The translations under genes and the position numbers were made by a program. The notes below the pieces were generated by a model. That model saw nothing but the letters and a program-made list of their open reading frames with translations. It was not told the DNA's origin and searched no databases. A stretch of DNA of 64,000 nucleotides from Chaetomium olivaceum. Its lineage: Eukaryota; Ascomycota; Sordariomycetes; Sordariales; Chaetomiaceae. The DNA is taken from positions 310,001 to 374,000 of the forward strand of contig JAYWVB010000022.1 in assembly GCA_039881045.1 (NCBI GenBank). Direction: 5' to 3'. This document shows, piece by piece, positions 33,960-45,023 of the stretch (position 1 is its first letter; each line of letters starts with the position of its first letter).

Positions 33960-36768
33960 ATGGAAGTCATCAAGGATACAAAGGATATCCTGGTTGGCCA
34001 GCTCAAGGCCTTACGGCCGGCTTTCATATCCAAGAAGCCGCATTTCAACTTTATCTCGGCCCACTGTGAGTACTTTGGGAACCTCCCCTTATTTTGGTGT
34101 GAGACAGAACTGCCCACTAACTGCCATGTAGATTTCTACATTATCAGCCTCGCGCTGATCGGATCCGTCATTGTTTTTGGTGCTGGCAAAAGCAACATTG
34201 CTTATATCGATGCTCTGTTCCTGGCGAGTTGTTCCAGCACCCAAGCGGGGTTGAATACAGTCGACCTCAACATACTCAACACATTTCAGCAAGTCGTCTT
34301 GTATCTGTGGCCGATGATGGCAAACCCAATCACCATCAACTCCTTTGTCGTCTTCCTCCGTCTCTACTGGTTCGAGAAGCGCTTTCAACACATTGCGCGC
34401 GAGGCCGCTTGAGGAGGGGCACTCTCTCCAAGGCCAAATCAAAGGCGAAACTGGACGATGCCGACATTGAGAAAGGCGTGAATGGTCGCAAAATTACCGT
34501 TATGCTCAACGGTGCCCGATCGCGAATTACAAACGACGGCATGCTGCTCGAGGGCAATCGGTCACTGGCAAACGAGCAACAACGTGTTCCTAGCTCGCAG
34601 TCTCCGAGTCAGCCCGGGACGAATGGCCCGATGAGACCCAGGAACCTCGCAAACCGGAGATTAAGTTTGCTCATACCGTTACCAAGAGTGATGGGTTGGG
34701 CGAGGACACCCTCAAGCTCCCGCCCGCGAGGTCTCAACAAGAGCACATCGCCTTTCTCGAACGCCAACGGAAGGGGGATGACGAGGTGCTCCGGATCCCA
34801 AACCCAAGGGATGCTGAACGAGGCATACTTCCGAAGCGTGTCGAGGCCGGAGACGAGGAGGAGCAGGAGCCCGATGCCGGTGATCCACCCGCAGGAGCGT
34901 CTGCACCGACAGCTGCAGCCGACAACCGTCAGCAGGCCATCACAATCGAGGAACCCGACCGGAAAAGTTGCAGCAATCTGACTCGGACGAGCTTGTCGAC
35001 GATGTCAAAGCCGCTGCCCACGCTTTTTCGTTCCTCAAGCTTCGGAAGCCTCATTTCCTCAGCCACACAGGCAGCAAGCACCATAGCACGGAAGCCGAGT
35101 CGTCTGGCACCGCCACCGCGACCGCCACCGCCTCCAAGGCGAGAAGTCGCAGACAATCTTTCCAGTCAGTGCGAACCGCCTTTTCGAGGGACAAAGCTGA
35201 GGGTACACCGTACCTGAGTTGGGAGCCTACCATTGGCCGCAACTCCGCTTTTCCGGACTTGACCGAGGAGCAGAGAGAGGAGCTCGGAGGCATCGAGTAC
35301 AGGTCTCTAAAAACGCTGGCCTTGGTTTTGACAGGTTACTTCTGGATTTACTCGGCCATCGGTGTCATCGGGCTGGTCCCCTGGATTCTAAACATGAATA
35401 GCTACGGGGAGGTAGTCGACAACGCTGGCGTGAGCAGGACCTGGTGGGCCTTTTTCACAGCGAGCTCGGCCTTCATGGATCTGGGCTTTACCCTGACGCC
35501 GGACAGCATGAATTCGTTCAACACAGCTGTGTGGCCACTATTGTTGATGAGCTTCCTCGTCGTCATCGGCAACACCGGGTTCCCCGTCATGCTCCGCTTC
35601 ATCATCTGGGTCATGTCGCACCTCACCCCCGCCGGCACCGGTCTCTACGAGGAGCTGAGATTCCTGCTCGACCACCCTCGCCGGTGCTTCACCCTGCTTT
35701 TCCCCGCCGGCGCCACTTGGTGGCTCTTTTGGTTGCTGGTAATCATGAATGGGCTCGACGTTATGTTTTTTATCGTCCTCGATGTAAGTCTACCCTCGAT
35801 GCTCGTTGATTGGTCATGGTCTTAATTTCTTCGTATAGCTTGGAAAAGGGCCTGTTGTTGATTTACCCGCCGGCCTCAAAGTCCTCAACGGTCTTTTCGA
35901 AGCCGTCGCCACGAGAACCGCCGGCTTCTCCTGCGTCAACCTCGCCGCCCTACCCCTGCTGTCCAGTTCTCGTACATGGTCATGATGTACATTTCCGTCT
36001 TCCCGATTGCCATCTCCGTCCGTCGCACGAACGTGTACGAGGAAGATTCGCTGGGAGTCTACAGCTCGAACGATGTCGAAGAGCAGCCGGGGACAGACCG
36101 ACTTGTCCTACGTCGGGGCCCATTTGCGCCGCCAGCTGTCCTTCGACTTGTGGTACATCGTTATCGGTTTCTTCATCATCAACATAGCAGAGGGTGAAAA
36201 GCTTATGGCCAACGACTTCTCCGTGTTTGCTGTTCTCTTCGAGGTTGTCAGCGCCTACGGCACGGTTGGCATGTCGCTGGGCCATCCCAGCGTCAACGCG
36301 TCTCTTTGCTCGCAGTTCTCTGTTGTCGGAAAGCTAGTCCTCATCGCCATGATGATCCGTGGCCGCCACCGCGGCCTTCCCTACGGGCTCGACCGCGCTA
36401 TCCTGCTCCCCAGCGAGTCGCTCAACGCCAGGGAAGCAGCTGACGCAGACGCGCGGATGGCCAGGATCCAATCTCACGCCTCGGCCGCCACCGGCGGGCC
36501 GCGGGCCTCCAGCCTGGGCCGGCGCAGGAGCATGAACGGCGACCGCGGCAACATCCTCGCCTCGCTGCTGCACCCTGGCCCCGCCGTCCCCGTTGACCCG
36601 ATCATGACTGAAATCCGCCGGACAAGGTCGACCGAACCCAACGGCGAGGAGCTCGAGTCTCACGCCACGCGCGTCACCTCGCGGCGCACCGAGCCCGGCA
36701 TCTCGCGCCGGCACGACCCGGCTTTACACATACACCGGCCACGCACCTCGGCCGGGGAAGAGGACTGA
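33960..36768 (+). CDS. TRK1: high-affinity potassium transporter Trk1, frameshifted
   Basis: A Trk/HKT-family plasma-membrane K+ (and Na+) transporter with four membrane-pore-membrane repeats. Exons are split by introns 34066-34131 and 35784-35838. All four selectivity loops are visible: SSTQAGLNTVD, MDLGFTLTPDSM, TRTAGFSCVN and YGTVGMSLG, each with the filter glycine. Between repeats 1 and 2 lies the long hydrophilic fungal loop (SKAKSKAKLDDADIEKG, later acidic and serine-rich). The cytosolic tail after repeat 4 is arginine/serine-rich. Shifts occur near 34410, 34600, 34955, 35965 and 36110, mainly in the loop and near single-base runs, and they cancel to leave a multiple of three. The membrane-helix parts read well. 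I infer one functional protein in the living organism. Confidence 0.9.
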
Positions 36769-37503
36769 GCCGGCTCAGTTCGCTCGGCAGGTTTCAGAGA
36801 TACACATTCTGGCTTTCATGGCGTTTTTCTAGGAGGACATATCTAATTCATAGATAAAAAGCACTGCACTAGGACAATAGGAGTTTGGAAAGGGAAGCAT
36901 GGGTTCTTAGAGGTGGATGCATACCACTCGTTCTCGACACGGGAAGAAGCGGGCGTTTTCGGGAGGTGTATTGGAATAGTACATTAATACCGGCTTGGAC
37001 AGGCAAGCATGGGCTTGGGTGGGCATGGGATTCTACACGGCTATAGACGTGATACCAGCAATATAGGTGGACGTGGTCTGCTGCACCTTTGTATTTAATA
37101 TCGCTCGCTCGCTGGCAAGAGGGAAAGGGATTGGTGTCATTACAGCGGCCATCATTTCCTTAGGGGAAGATGGTTGAGCTGTTCGATCGCTCGCTCGCTC
37201 GCTCACCGAGCGTTCATAATCAATCGCTATGCTTCCAGTCTCCAGCCACTCTTTATGTCATGGTGATTGATGATTTGGTTGGTGTCTCCTGTCCAGTCTA
37301 TAAACGCCAGTTTCGTCAACTCCCAAACCAAACCCAGTCCTAGGTATTTCATGTTGTTATACAAACAACCAACCACCTTTCCCGTTGCCCCCTCTAGCTA
37401 AAAAAAAAAAGAAGAAAGAAGAGAAAAGGCGGGGAAACCGGTACTCGCTAGAGCACCATCCAATCTGTATGTACTGACAAAACCCAACCCTTTCTGGGGG
37501 GTA
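36769..37503. other. convergent 3' interval with a (gctc)n microsatellite
   Basis: 3' flanks of TRK1 and SSL2. Tetranucleotide gctc repeats occur at about 37187-37205 with a shorter copy near 37105. No gene is seen. Confidence 0.5.
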
Positions 37504-40086
37504 TCAACCCCTCGCGCGACTCTTCTCCTTCTCCCGCTGAATTCCCTTAAAAAACTTGTTCTGCTCCCCAGCACCCCCCTTCTTGCCCTTGCCCTTGAGC
37601 GCCTTATTCGCGGCCTTGTTCTGCTCAATATACGCCATGTCTTGCCCACCCGCCAGCCAGCTCGCTCAGCATGCCGGCGGTGCGACGGACGCCGTTGCCG
37701 GCCCGCCTCCCGCCGCGGCCACCGCCAGAGCCACGGCCGGGCTTGCCGAACAGGTCGTCGGTCTCGACGTCGTCCTCGCCGCCGCGCTCGTTGTCGACGA
37801 GGGTGCGCTGCAGGAGTTCGCGGCTCTCGAGCGGCGTGGCGAAGGCGAGGTCGGGCGTCTTTTCGATGTTGGCGAGCTGGGTGATGACTTTGAAGGCGTA
37901 GCCCTGGTCGACGAGGAAGGCTTGGCGCTTGGAGGAGTAGTACATCTCCTGGGTCTTTGGAGACGAGGGAGTAGAAGAAGGCGTTAAAGCCTTCGTCGTT
38001 ACGGCGCTTGGCCCGGAGGATGCGGCCCAGGCGCTGGGCTTCCTGACGGCGGGAGCCGAAGTGGGAGGAGATTTGGATGAGGCAGGTCGCTTCTGGTAGG
38101 TCGAGGGAGGTGTCGCCGATTTTTGAGAGGAAGAGCGTGTTGACCTCGGGGTTGTGCTGGAAGTTTTCGAGTACCTGCATGCGCTCGGCCTGGGATGTGC
38201 CGCCGTAAATGAAGACTTTTTTGAGTTTGAGGGCGTACTGCTGAGCGAGTAGAGCTCGTCTGAGAAGACGATGATCTTGTCGCCGCGGGCCTCGTGGTAG
38301 TTGATGAGGTACTGGCAAGCCTGAAACTTGCGCGGGTTCATGGCGTAGAGGGTACGTTTCATACGTGCGTTGGCGCGTAGGTACTCGTCGTAGAACTCGG
38401 TCGGCATGGGACACCCAGACCTCCTCCGCACATTGTAACCTTGGCGATGTGGCCTTGCTGCGACAGCTCCATCCAGTTGGCTTCGTAAAGCTTGGGGCCG
38501 ATAAGGAAGTTGAGATGCGAAATCTTGTCGTCTTCTCGGAGCAGTGTCGCCGTGAGCCCTAGTTTGGAGTGCGACTTGATCGACGAGATGACTCGCCTGA
38601 ACATCTCGGCTGGAACGACGTGGACCTCGTCCAGGAGCATCAGACCCCATTCGCGCCCCCTCAGAAAGTCCATCATCTTCTTCGAGTCGTGAGAACGTTC
38701 TCGGCTGTTGGTAACCATCGAGTACGTGGTGACGATAATACCCGTGCTACCAGAAAACTTCTGTTTGCTTTCAGCGGTGAAGATGGCAACATCATCCGGG
38801 TTGATATTGGACCATTTGAGGAATTCCTGGCGCCATTGCACAACAGACATAGAACTAGTACACAGGACGATGACACCCTTCTTGATAGTGCAAGCGGCCG
38901 TGATGCCGACGAGGGTTTTGCCCGCACCGCACGGCAGGACGATGATGCCGCTTTTCGCGCGGCCGTTGCCGAACATCTTGCTCAGGCTCTTCTCCTGATA
39001 AGGACGGATTTGGGTGTTGGGGCGGAGGTCAATTTCGAGGTTTGGATTTACGTCGTCATTCCTGAAGTCATATTCTTCCAGGATGGGGAAGCCTATGTCG
39101 AGACAGCGTTTTTGGACCGTCTCGACGTTGGCATCCGAAATCTCAAATGCATGGACGGCTTCTTTATCGTCATCGTCATCTTCTTCATTCAAGGCGGTGA
39201 AGAGGTCGGCCTCGTTGGAAGCGTCCCCTCCCTCGCCGGGTTTCTTTTCAGCTTGCCTCAAATTGGCTTGGTGCACGCCGGCAGCATTTTGCGTCCCCGG
39301 AATGACGAGACCACCCATGGTGGGTGCATAGCTGGTCGTGATATCGCCGGACCCGTGGACGCGGAGCGATCCGATCACCTTATCCTTCAGAAGGGTCTGC
39401 AACACCTCGGCGTCCACGCTCTCTACGAAGTATTTGTTGTGTTTGAGGACTAACTTCACCTTGCCGAAGCTTTTGGTGTGGTCTTCGATCTTCTTGCGAA
39501 CGACATCGGGCAACGAGGTCTTCAAGAAACGCTCTAGCGTATTGATGATGTCTCGTGGCCGCAGACCCACCGACACGGCCGCGTACAGACTGTGTGGTGT
39601 CAGGGCATACTCGTGGAGGAATGTAGGGCGCGACTTTGGTTCCGCGATTGTGATGAGAAAGTCGGTTGCCTGCTCGGCCAGCGGGTTGAAACGTTCGAGG
39701 ACAACGGTGCAGCTATCGGGATCGATCCACAGCGGACGGTTCTGGTGGTCGGGTTTCAGCGGCAGGTGGGAAAAGTCCCGTTTCCTAAAAAAGGGCGTCG
39801 CCGCGTCATATCGCCTACCCCCGCCGCCTAGTTCGTCGTTTTGGCCCTGAAGGCGCTTGCCTCCAAAGGTAAACTTGTTGACGAAGTCGTCGGCTTCCCT
39901 GGATAACAACGCCTCACGCTCCCTCTGGGCTTCGGTCACATCCTCGTCAAAGTCTTCATCGCCGTCGGACATTATCGAACTGTCAAGACTGCGCGGGGTC
40001 GCCGGCCCCGGGGTCGACATGGCGGACGCTCTTCCTGCCTTGGTCGCATTCCCCTGCCCCGTCGCCGCCTTTCGCTTCGGCGGCAT
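37504..40086 (-). CDS. SSL2: TFIIH 3'-5' DNA helicase Ssl2/XPB/Rad25, C-terminal half frameshifted
   Basis: The XPB-family translocase of TFIIH opens promoters and acts in nucleotide-excision repair. The N-terminal two thirds is clean from MPPKRKAATG. It has the damage-recognition region, Walker A in LPCGAGKTLVG, the Walker B box LLDEVHVVPAE and the RED motif in GLTATLLREDDK. Downstream, the lobe 2 blocks CPMPTEFYDEYLRAN, DKIIVFSD, KVFIYGGTSQAER, QISSHFGSRRQEAQRLGRIL and FLVDQGYAFKVI fall in alternating frames. Shifts are seen near 38440 and 38415, near 38245 and near 37945, with more after the glycine-rich tract at 37700. The real end is probably KSRARG at 37504, since NKFFKGIQREKEKSRARG is the typical tail. 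Shifts sum to zero. No intron is seen. Confidence 0.9.
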
Positions 40087-40532
40087 CCTTGCGGCCGTGA
40101 GGTGTTGTCTCTTCGATCCGATCAGTGTTCAAGTCGAGAAATACTGCACTATCGTAAAGGATTCCACTGCTTTTTTATGGGCACGGTCGAAGATGGCCGG
40201 GCGTGAGTGATGGCGGGGGCGATGTAAATGTTGTTGAGAAAACAATGAAAACGAGCCAGAGGCTGCAGTGGAAGCCTTGAAGTTCAATTCACTGCCTAGT
40301 ATCTGGGGCGTTCTGGAATTACTAATTATGGGTCCAGTTCCATTGGGGATTGCCGCCCCATATTAACTTCCTTCCCTGCCGTGACCCCGCCAAAGTGCAG
40401 ACCGGCGACGCCTGGCCCGGGGTTTAGATTCACCGACTCCAACTTCTATGGCAGCAAAGGCATTACCAAGAATTCGGGTCTCTGTTTCTACGGTTCACAT
40501 CAGCTATAGTCCACAGTAACACTACCTTCACA
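40087..40532. promoter_or_regulatory. divergent promoter region, SSL2 / HOT13
   Basis: 446 bp between divergent starts with no coding frame. It contains no obvious repeat. Confidence 0.4.
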
Positions 40533-41097
40533 ATGTGGTATGTTCATCCTCCTCCTCTTAGGTCAAGTTTGAGGTTTACCTCTCGGTTTCACAACTAACA
40601 ACCCCTCCCCCCTCTTAGTAAACACATTCTCAACGCCCAAGTCTCAGTTCGGTCACCATGCTGTAAGCCCACCCTCCCCTCCCCTTTTTGCCCTTACCTA
40701 CCATCCGAATCCAGTCACCTCCCCCTTCCTCCAACCTAAAGTAGCATTCTCTAACGCGCCTCTCTATCCAGGCCGCAAATGGTTCGACTGCCCCGAATGC
40801 CACGCCGAGCAAGAATCGCACCCCCTCCTGCAGCGATTTGAGATGATCTTTGCGTGCAAGAAGTGCCGCAAGTGCTTCCGCAAGGATGCCAAGGAGTTCG
40901 AGGAGGCCGACGAGTACTGCCCGCACTGCGACAACCACTTCGTGCTGGACGCGCTCACCCCCAAGGCGGCCATCAGCGTCGAGGGCGCGGATATGCGCGT
41001 CGACAGCCGCATGATCAAGGACGAGCGTGAGAAGGCTAAAGAAGGGGAGAGGGTGACTGTGTTTGACCCCGATCGGGAGGCGGATAAGTTGGGTTGA
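40533..41097 (+). CDS. HOT13: CHY zinc-finger protein, Hot13-like
   Basis: Hot13 keeps the intermembrane-space import receptor Mia40 zinc-free and helps small Tim protein assembly. The gene has three exons: 40533-40537, 40619-40662 and 40772-41097. Joined, they give 124 residues starting MCKHILNAQVSVRSPCCRKW. Zinc ligands are visible as CKH, CC, FDCPECH, CKKCRKC and YCPHCDNHF, matching the CHY arrangement. The start exon holds only ATG plus two bases, but the junction restores the cysteine of the CKH motif, so the model is well supported. No frameshift is present. It is divergent from SSL2. Confidence 0.88.
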
Positions 41098-41342
41098 GGC
41101 TTTGGTAAAATATATTTGGAGGGAAGAGGGGGGCGTTGTTGATTTGAGCGTGTGGGATTTTCGGTAATGAGATACCCGGGACTTGGGCGTAAAACATAGA
41201 GACGAAAAGAGCCTGGGCACGGGCAGAACCAAAAGCATGTCATTTTCACCGTGGTCGCGTTCATGATATGACCTTACAGAAGATGGGTTCAGCTTTTTCG
41301 ACGCCTTTCCGTCTATCTCGTATGCAAGCCCAAGTTCTGGCC

Positions 41343-42387
41343 CTACTGCTCACTGGACTCCCCCTGGGTGCCCCGCGTCAAAATGGCGGCGGCACCCGTC
41401 CCAGGGGTCCTGCCCGTCTTCTTCTTAGCCGCCTCTTCCTGCTTCTCCTGCTCAATGTTCTTGACGTAGCTCTCGATGTCCTCGACCGGCAGCATCTCGA
41501 CCGGCTTGCCGGGCGCCATGATGGCAATCTCGATGTTCTTGGCGCCCGTCTGCACCACCTCCAGTAGCGACTTGATCGCGAGCCGCACTGTGGCCTCCCG
41601 GTCCATGTCCTCCTTGTAGTTGCGCTCTAGGAACTCGCGGACCGTCTTGCTCGATCGGCCGATGGCGTTGGCTTTCCTGTAGCTGGCGTCAGTCCTGCAA
41701 AACATCCCCGACCGTTATGGCCTAGCTTACCATGCAGAGTAAATGCCCGAGGGTTCCGTCTGGTAAAGTCGGGGTTGCTCGCTGCCCTTGTCGAAACCGA
41801 CGACGAGGGTGCTGATGCCGAAGGGCCGGACACCACCGCTCTGCGTGTACCGTTGCTGCACGCCGGCGACGTATTTGGTGATGTACTCGATTGTGACGGG
41901 GTCCTCGAGGTTGAGGCGGTGCGACTGGGCTTCTAACCGCGCCTTGTCGACCAGGATGCGGGCGTCGGCGTTGAGGCCGGCGAAGGCGAGGCATACATGG
42001 GTATCCAGGAGGCCGATCTTGGAGGGGGTGATGCGTGTGTCCTGTAGCTTCATGGCTGACCGCTTCTCACAACCCAGCACTACCACATCCGTGCCCTTGA
42101 CGCCGACGGCGCAGGTACCTGTATGGCTGTCAGAGGCGGGGTGATGGCGCTAGTGGGGGATGACAATGGCGTACCTCTCTTGACAGCTTCGCCCGCATAC
42201 TCGACTTGGAAAACGTGTCCATCGGGACTAGGGAAGGTTAGCGGCTTGTCGTTTGGGGTTTCGGAGCGATGGCGACGGACCTGAACACTGAAGGCAAGCT
42301 GGGTTAGCGATGGTGGGATGGCTGTGGAGCTGCGAGCAGCGCCCAAGGTAACTCACCCGAAAGAGCTCTGTCGTATCCCGAAGCCAT
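41343..42387 (-). CDS. PRE6: 20S proteasome subunit alpha4 (Pre6/PSMA7)
   Basis: Alpha-ring subunit of the 20S core particle. Five exons: 42357-42387, 42281-42287, 42175-42227, 41731-42118 and 41343-41694, giving 276 residues in one frame. The N-terminal alpha signature is built across exons as ASGYDRALS, VFSPDGHVFQVEYA and EAVKRGTCAVGVKG. Further blocks are LQDTRITPSKIGLLD, GGVRPFGIS, YQTEPSGIYSAW and SSKTVREFLE, ending in a long charged tail. The exact HRL/AGVQQRYTQSGG pattern separates alpha4 from other alpha subunits. The second exon is only 7 nt (it supplies V, F and part of S), and the last intron is only 36 nt (41695-41730). One residue of the usual YALEAVKRG motif is replaced (YAGEAVKRG). 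Confidence 0.92.
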
Positions 42388-43295
42388 GGTCGACGGGTTT
42401 CAATCGTAAATATCGTAAGCCGCAATAAGGTTCAATTATTCGGAAGGGGAGCTTCGTGATGCGTGCGGAAGGGTGAGATGCAGTGGCTTTGGGTGTGATC
42501 GCGGTTGGCGGTCGTTGCTTGGAGATGCACCGCAGCGCAGGCTGCCACAGCTGTGACGACGGGCTCAAGGCTGCCAAGGAGCTCACCAGCTGGGCCGACC
42601 CCACCTAATCCCTTCAGCCAATCATCTAATACCACTGCTTCAGCCGTGTCTTTGCCTGCACTTCAACACCATCAAAATCGTTTCGTCGACAGATTACTCC
42701 TGTAACAAGTTACATAGTACTCTAAGATTTTCTGTGATGGCAAGAGTTTAAAACGGTTTGTAGAAATATGGTATTAATAAGAAAGTAGAAAACCAGAGAG
42801 GGAAAGTACCATCTCTAACTCGTCTCATTGTTTCTATTTGCCTCTAACCTTAGTTTTCTCACGGTCAGGTTTGAAAACTTAGTTCTAACCCGTCGGTATC
42901 ATTTGTTTCTCTACAACATTTTTTCTTTTCCCTCTGGGGTGCGGCCGGGAACACGACAACCAGGGACAAGAGAAAGATGTTGGAGAGACTAGATCAAGGG
43001 TTAGGGCTGAGCGTGCTGATCGGAGCGGTCCATGCCAGGTGACAGAGACAACCCGTCGGGTATCACCAGCTGCCACATCGCCGCAGCACAAACTGAGCCT
43101 GTCGCCGGTGTCGCTGCTTCCGTGAGACCATTTACAACTCTTGTCTTCTTACTTTTCTTTTCTTTTTCTTTAGTATCGTGAGACTAGCCCGTAACTGTCC
43201 CGTCATTCATCAATTGGCTTTTACTGACGGCATATCTGTATAATATTCAATCCTTACTGTATTTTTATTTTACTTTTTCGCACCCAACCGTGACC
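42388..43295. promoter_or_regulatory. divergent intergenic region, PRE6 / D-2-hydroxyacid dehydrogenase
   Basis: 908 bp with both promoters. AT-rich stretches are at 42700-42860 and 43140-43275. No proteasome-associated control element is recognised with confidence, and no gene is seen. Confidence 0.4.
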
Positions 43296-45023
43296 ATGGC
43301 CGCCCGCCAACAGATGGCTCCGGTGCTAAGGAGGTTGAAATTGGCGAAGGTCCCAACAAATCTCGGCAGGCAAGCCGCCCTGCAGCAGTCACTCTCACGC
43401 CCCGTTCGCTGCTTCAGCAGCTCTTCGCCCCAGCGGTTCCAAAGGACAGCCCCTGTACCCGCCGCCCAGAGCAAGTTTACGAGCGAGTCGTACCCGGACA
43501 TCAAGCGGGACAGCCGTTTCGCCCAGCTCACCGAGGAGCATGTGGCCTACTTCCGGGAGCTGCTCGGCGGTGAGTCAGCCATCATTGATGGCGTGACACG
43601 TTCCGACACCGCCGACGATATCGAACCCTTCAACAGTGACTGGATGCGCAAGTATCGTGGTCATTGCAAGCTGGTGCTCAAGCCTGGCTCGACCGAGGAA
43701 GTCAGCAAGATTCTCAAGTACTGCAACGACAACATGCTGGCTGTCGTCCCACAGGGCGGGAACACTGGACTGGTGGGTGGCTCGGTGCCGGTGTTTGATG
43801 AGATTGTCATCAACATGAGCCGCATGAGCCAGATTCTCGAGTTTGATGAGGTCAGTGGCACACTGGTGGCCGAGGCCGGGTGTATCCTCGAGGTTGCCGA
43901 CCAGTTCTTGGCCGAAAAGGGGTACATCTTTCCTCTGGACCTTGGCGCGAAGGGTTCCTGCCACATCGGGGGCAACGTCTCAACCAATGCTGGCGGCCTG
44001 CGGCTTCTCCGGTACGGTAGCCTACACGGCACGGTGCTAGGAATAGAGGCTGTGCTCGCTGACGGTACCGTCGTTGACGATCTCTGCAAGCTCCGCAAGA
44101 ACAACACGGGCTACGACCTGAAGCAGCTGTTCATTGGTGCTGAGGGCACCATTGGCATCATCACCAAGGTGTCGATCCAATGCCCGCAACGCTCCCCGGC
44201 ACAGAACGTGGCTTTCTTTGGTTTGGAATCTTTTGACCAGGTCCAACTAGCCTTCCGTGAGGCCAAGGGCCAGCTGTCCGAGATTCTATCAGCTTTCGAG
44301 CTCATGGACGAGGGCAGCCAAGCGCTAGTCCGGCAGGTCACCAACAACAAGCGGCCGCTAGAAGACAAGTATCCATTCTACTGCCTGATTGAGACGAGCG
44401 GCTCCAACGCCGATCACGACAGCGAGAAGCTGCAAGCCTTCCTCGAGGATGTCATGGAGAAGGGAATTGTTGTGGACGGAACCCTCGCTCAGGATGAGAC
44501 GCAAATCAAGTCCCTGTGGGCTTGGCGTGAGGGCATCACTGAAGCGCTGAGCCACCTGGGAGGCACGTACAAGTACGACGTGTCCATTCCCCTGAAGGAG
44601 CTGTACCAGCTGGTCGAGGACACGCGCGCTCGCGTTGACGCTGCCGGTCTTCTCGGCGATGCCGAGGAGTTTCCCGTCCGTGCCGTGGTCGGATATGGGC
44701 ACATGGGAGACGCAAACCTGCACCTCAACGTTTCAACAAGGCGGTTTGACGAGAGGGTTGAGAAAGTACTCGAGCCCTTTGTCTACGAGTGGATTGCCGA
44801 GCGCCAGGGCAGCATCAGCGCCGAGCATGGTCTGGGTGTCATGAAGAAGAAGTTCATCGGATACAGCCGCAACCCGACTATGGTTGGGTTGATGAAGAAC
44901 ATCAAGAAAACGTTCGATCCGGTAAGCTTGCCTGTTATTGTTCCTTTTCATCTATCCCGTGCTTCGAGCTCATGGCTGACAACATCGCAGAACGGCATCC
45001 TTAACCCCTACAAGTATCTTTAA
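43296..45023 (+). CDS. DLD2: mitochondrial D-2-hydroxyglutarate / D-lactate dehydrogenase (Dld2 type)
   Basis: A flavoprotein of the FAD-linked oxidase family that oxidises D-2-hydroxyglutarate or D-lactate in the mitochondrial matrix. The leader (MAARQQMAPVLRRLKLAK, later RPVRCFSSSS) is a presequence. The FAD-binding domain shows KPGSTEEVSKILKYCN, VPQGGNTGLVGGSVP, PLDLGAKGSCHIGGN and GAEGTIGIITKVS. The C-terminal catalytic domain shows YGHMGDANLHLN and SAEHGLGVMKK. I start at the ATG at 43296. The single intron at 44922-44990 precedes the last exon NGILNPYKYL and is a multiple of three without stops, so unspliced mRNA would stay open. The protein is 552 residues with no frameshift. Substrate choice between hydroxyglutarate and lactate cannot be settled from sequence. 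Confidence 0.9.
   Translation: MAARQQMAPVLRRLKLAKVPTNLGRQAALQQSLSRPVRCFSSSSPQRFQRTAPVPAAQSKFTSESYPDIKRDSRFAQLTEEHVAYFRELLGGESAIIDGVTRSDTADDIEPFNSDWMRKYRGHCKLVLKPGSTEEVSKILKYCNDNMLAVVPQGGNTGLVGGSVPVFDEIVINMSRMSQILEFDEVSGTLVAEAGCILEVADQFLAEKGYIFPLDLGAKGSCHIGGNVSTNAGGLRLLRYGSLHGTVLGIEAVLADGTVVDDLCKLRKNNTGYDLKQLFIGAEGTIGIITKVSIQCPQRSPAQNVAFFGLESFDQVQLAFREAKGQLSEILSAFELMDEGSQALVRQVTNNKRPLEDKYPFYCLIETSGSNADHDSEKLQAFLEDVMEKGIVVDGTLAQDETQIKSLWAWREGITEALSHLGGTYKYDVSIPLKELYQLVEDTRARVDAAGLLGDAEEFPVRAVVGYGHMGDANLHLNVSTRRFDERVEKVLEPFVYEWIAERQGSISAEHGLGVMKKKFIGYSRNPTMVGLMKNIKKTFDPVSLPVIVPFHLSRASSSWLTTSQNGILNPYKYL

Noticed and set aside
38569..39453. 294-codon plus-strand frame across SSL2
   Set aside because: It is a shadow of the helicase gene, with no domain and no independent promoter or splice structure.
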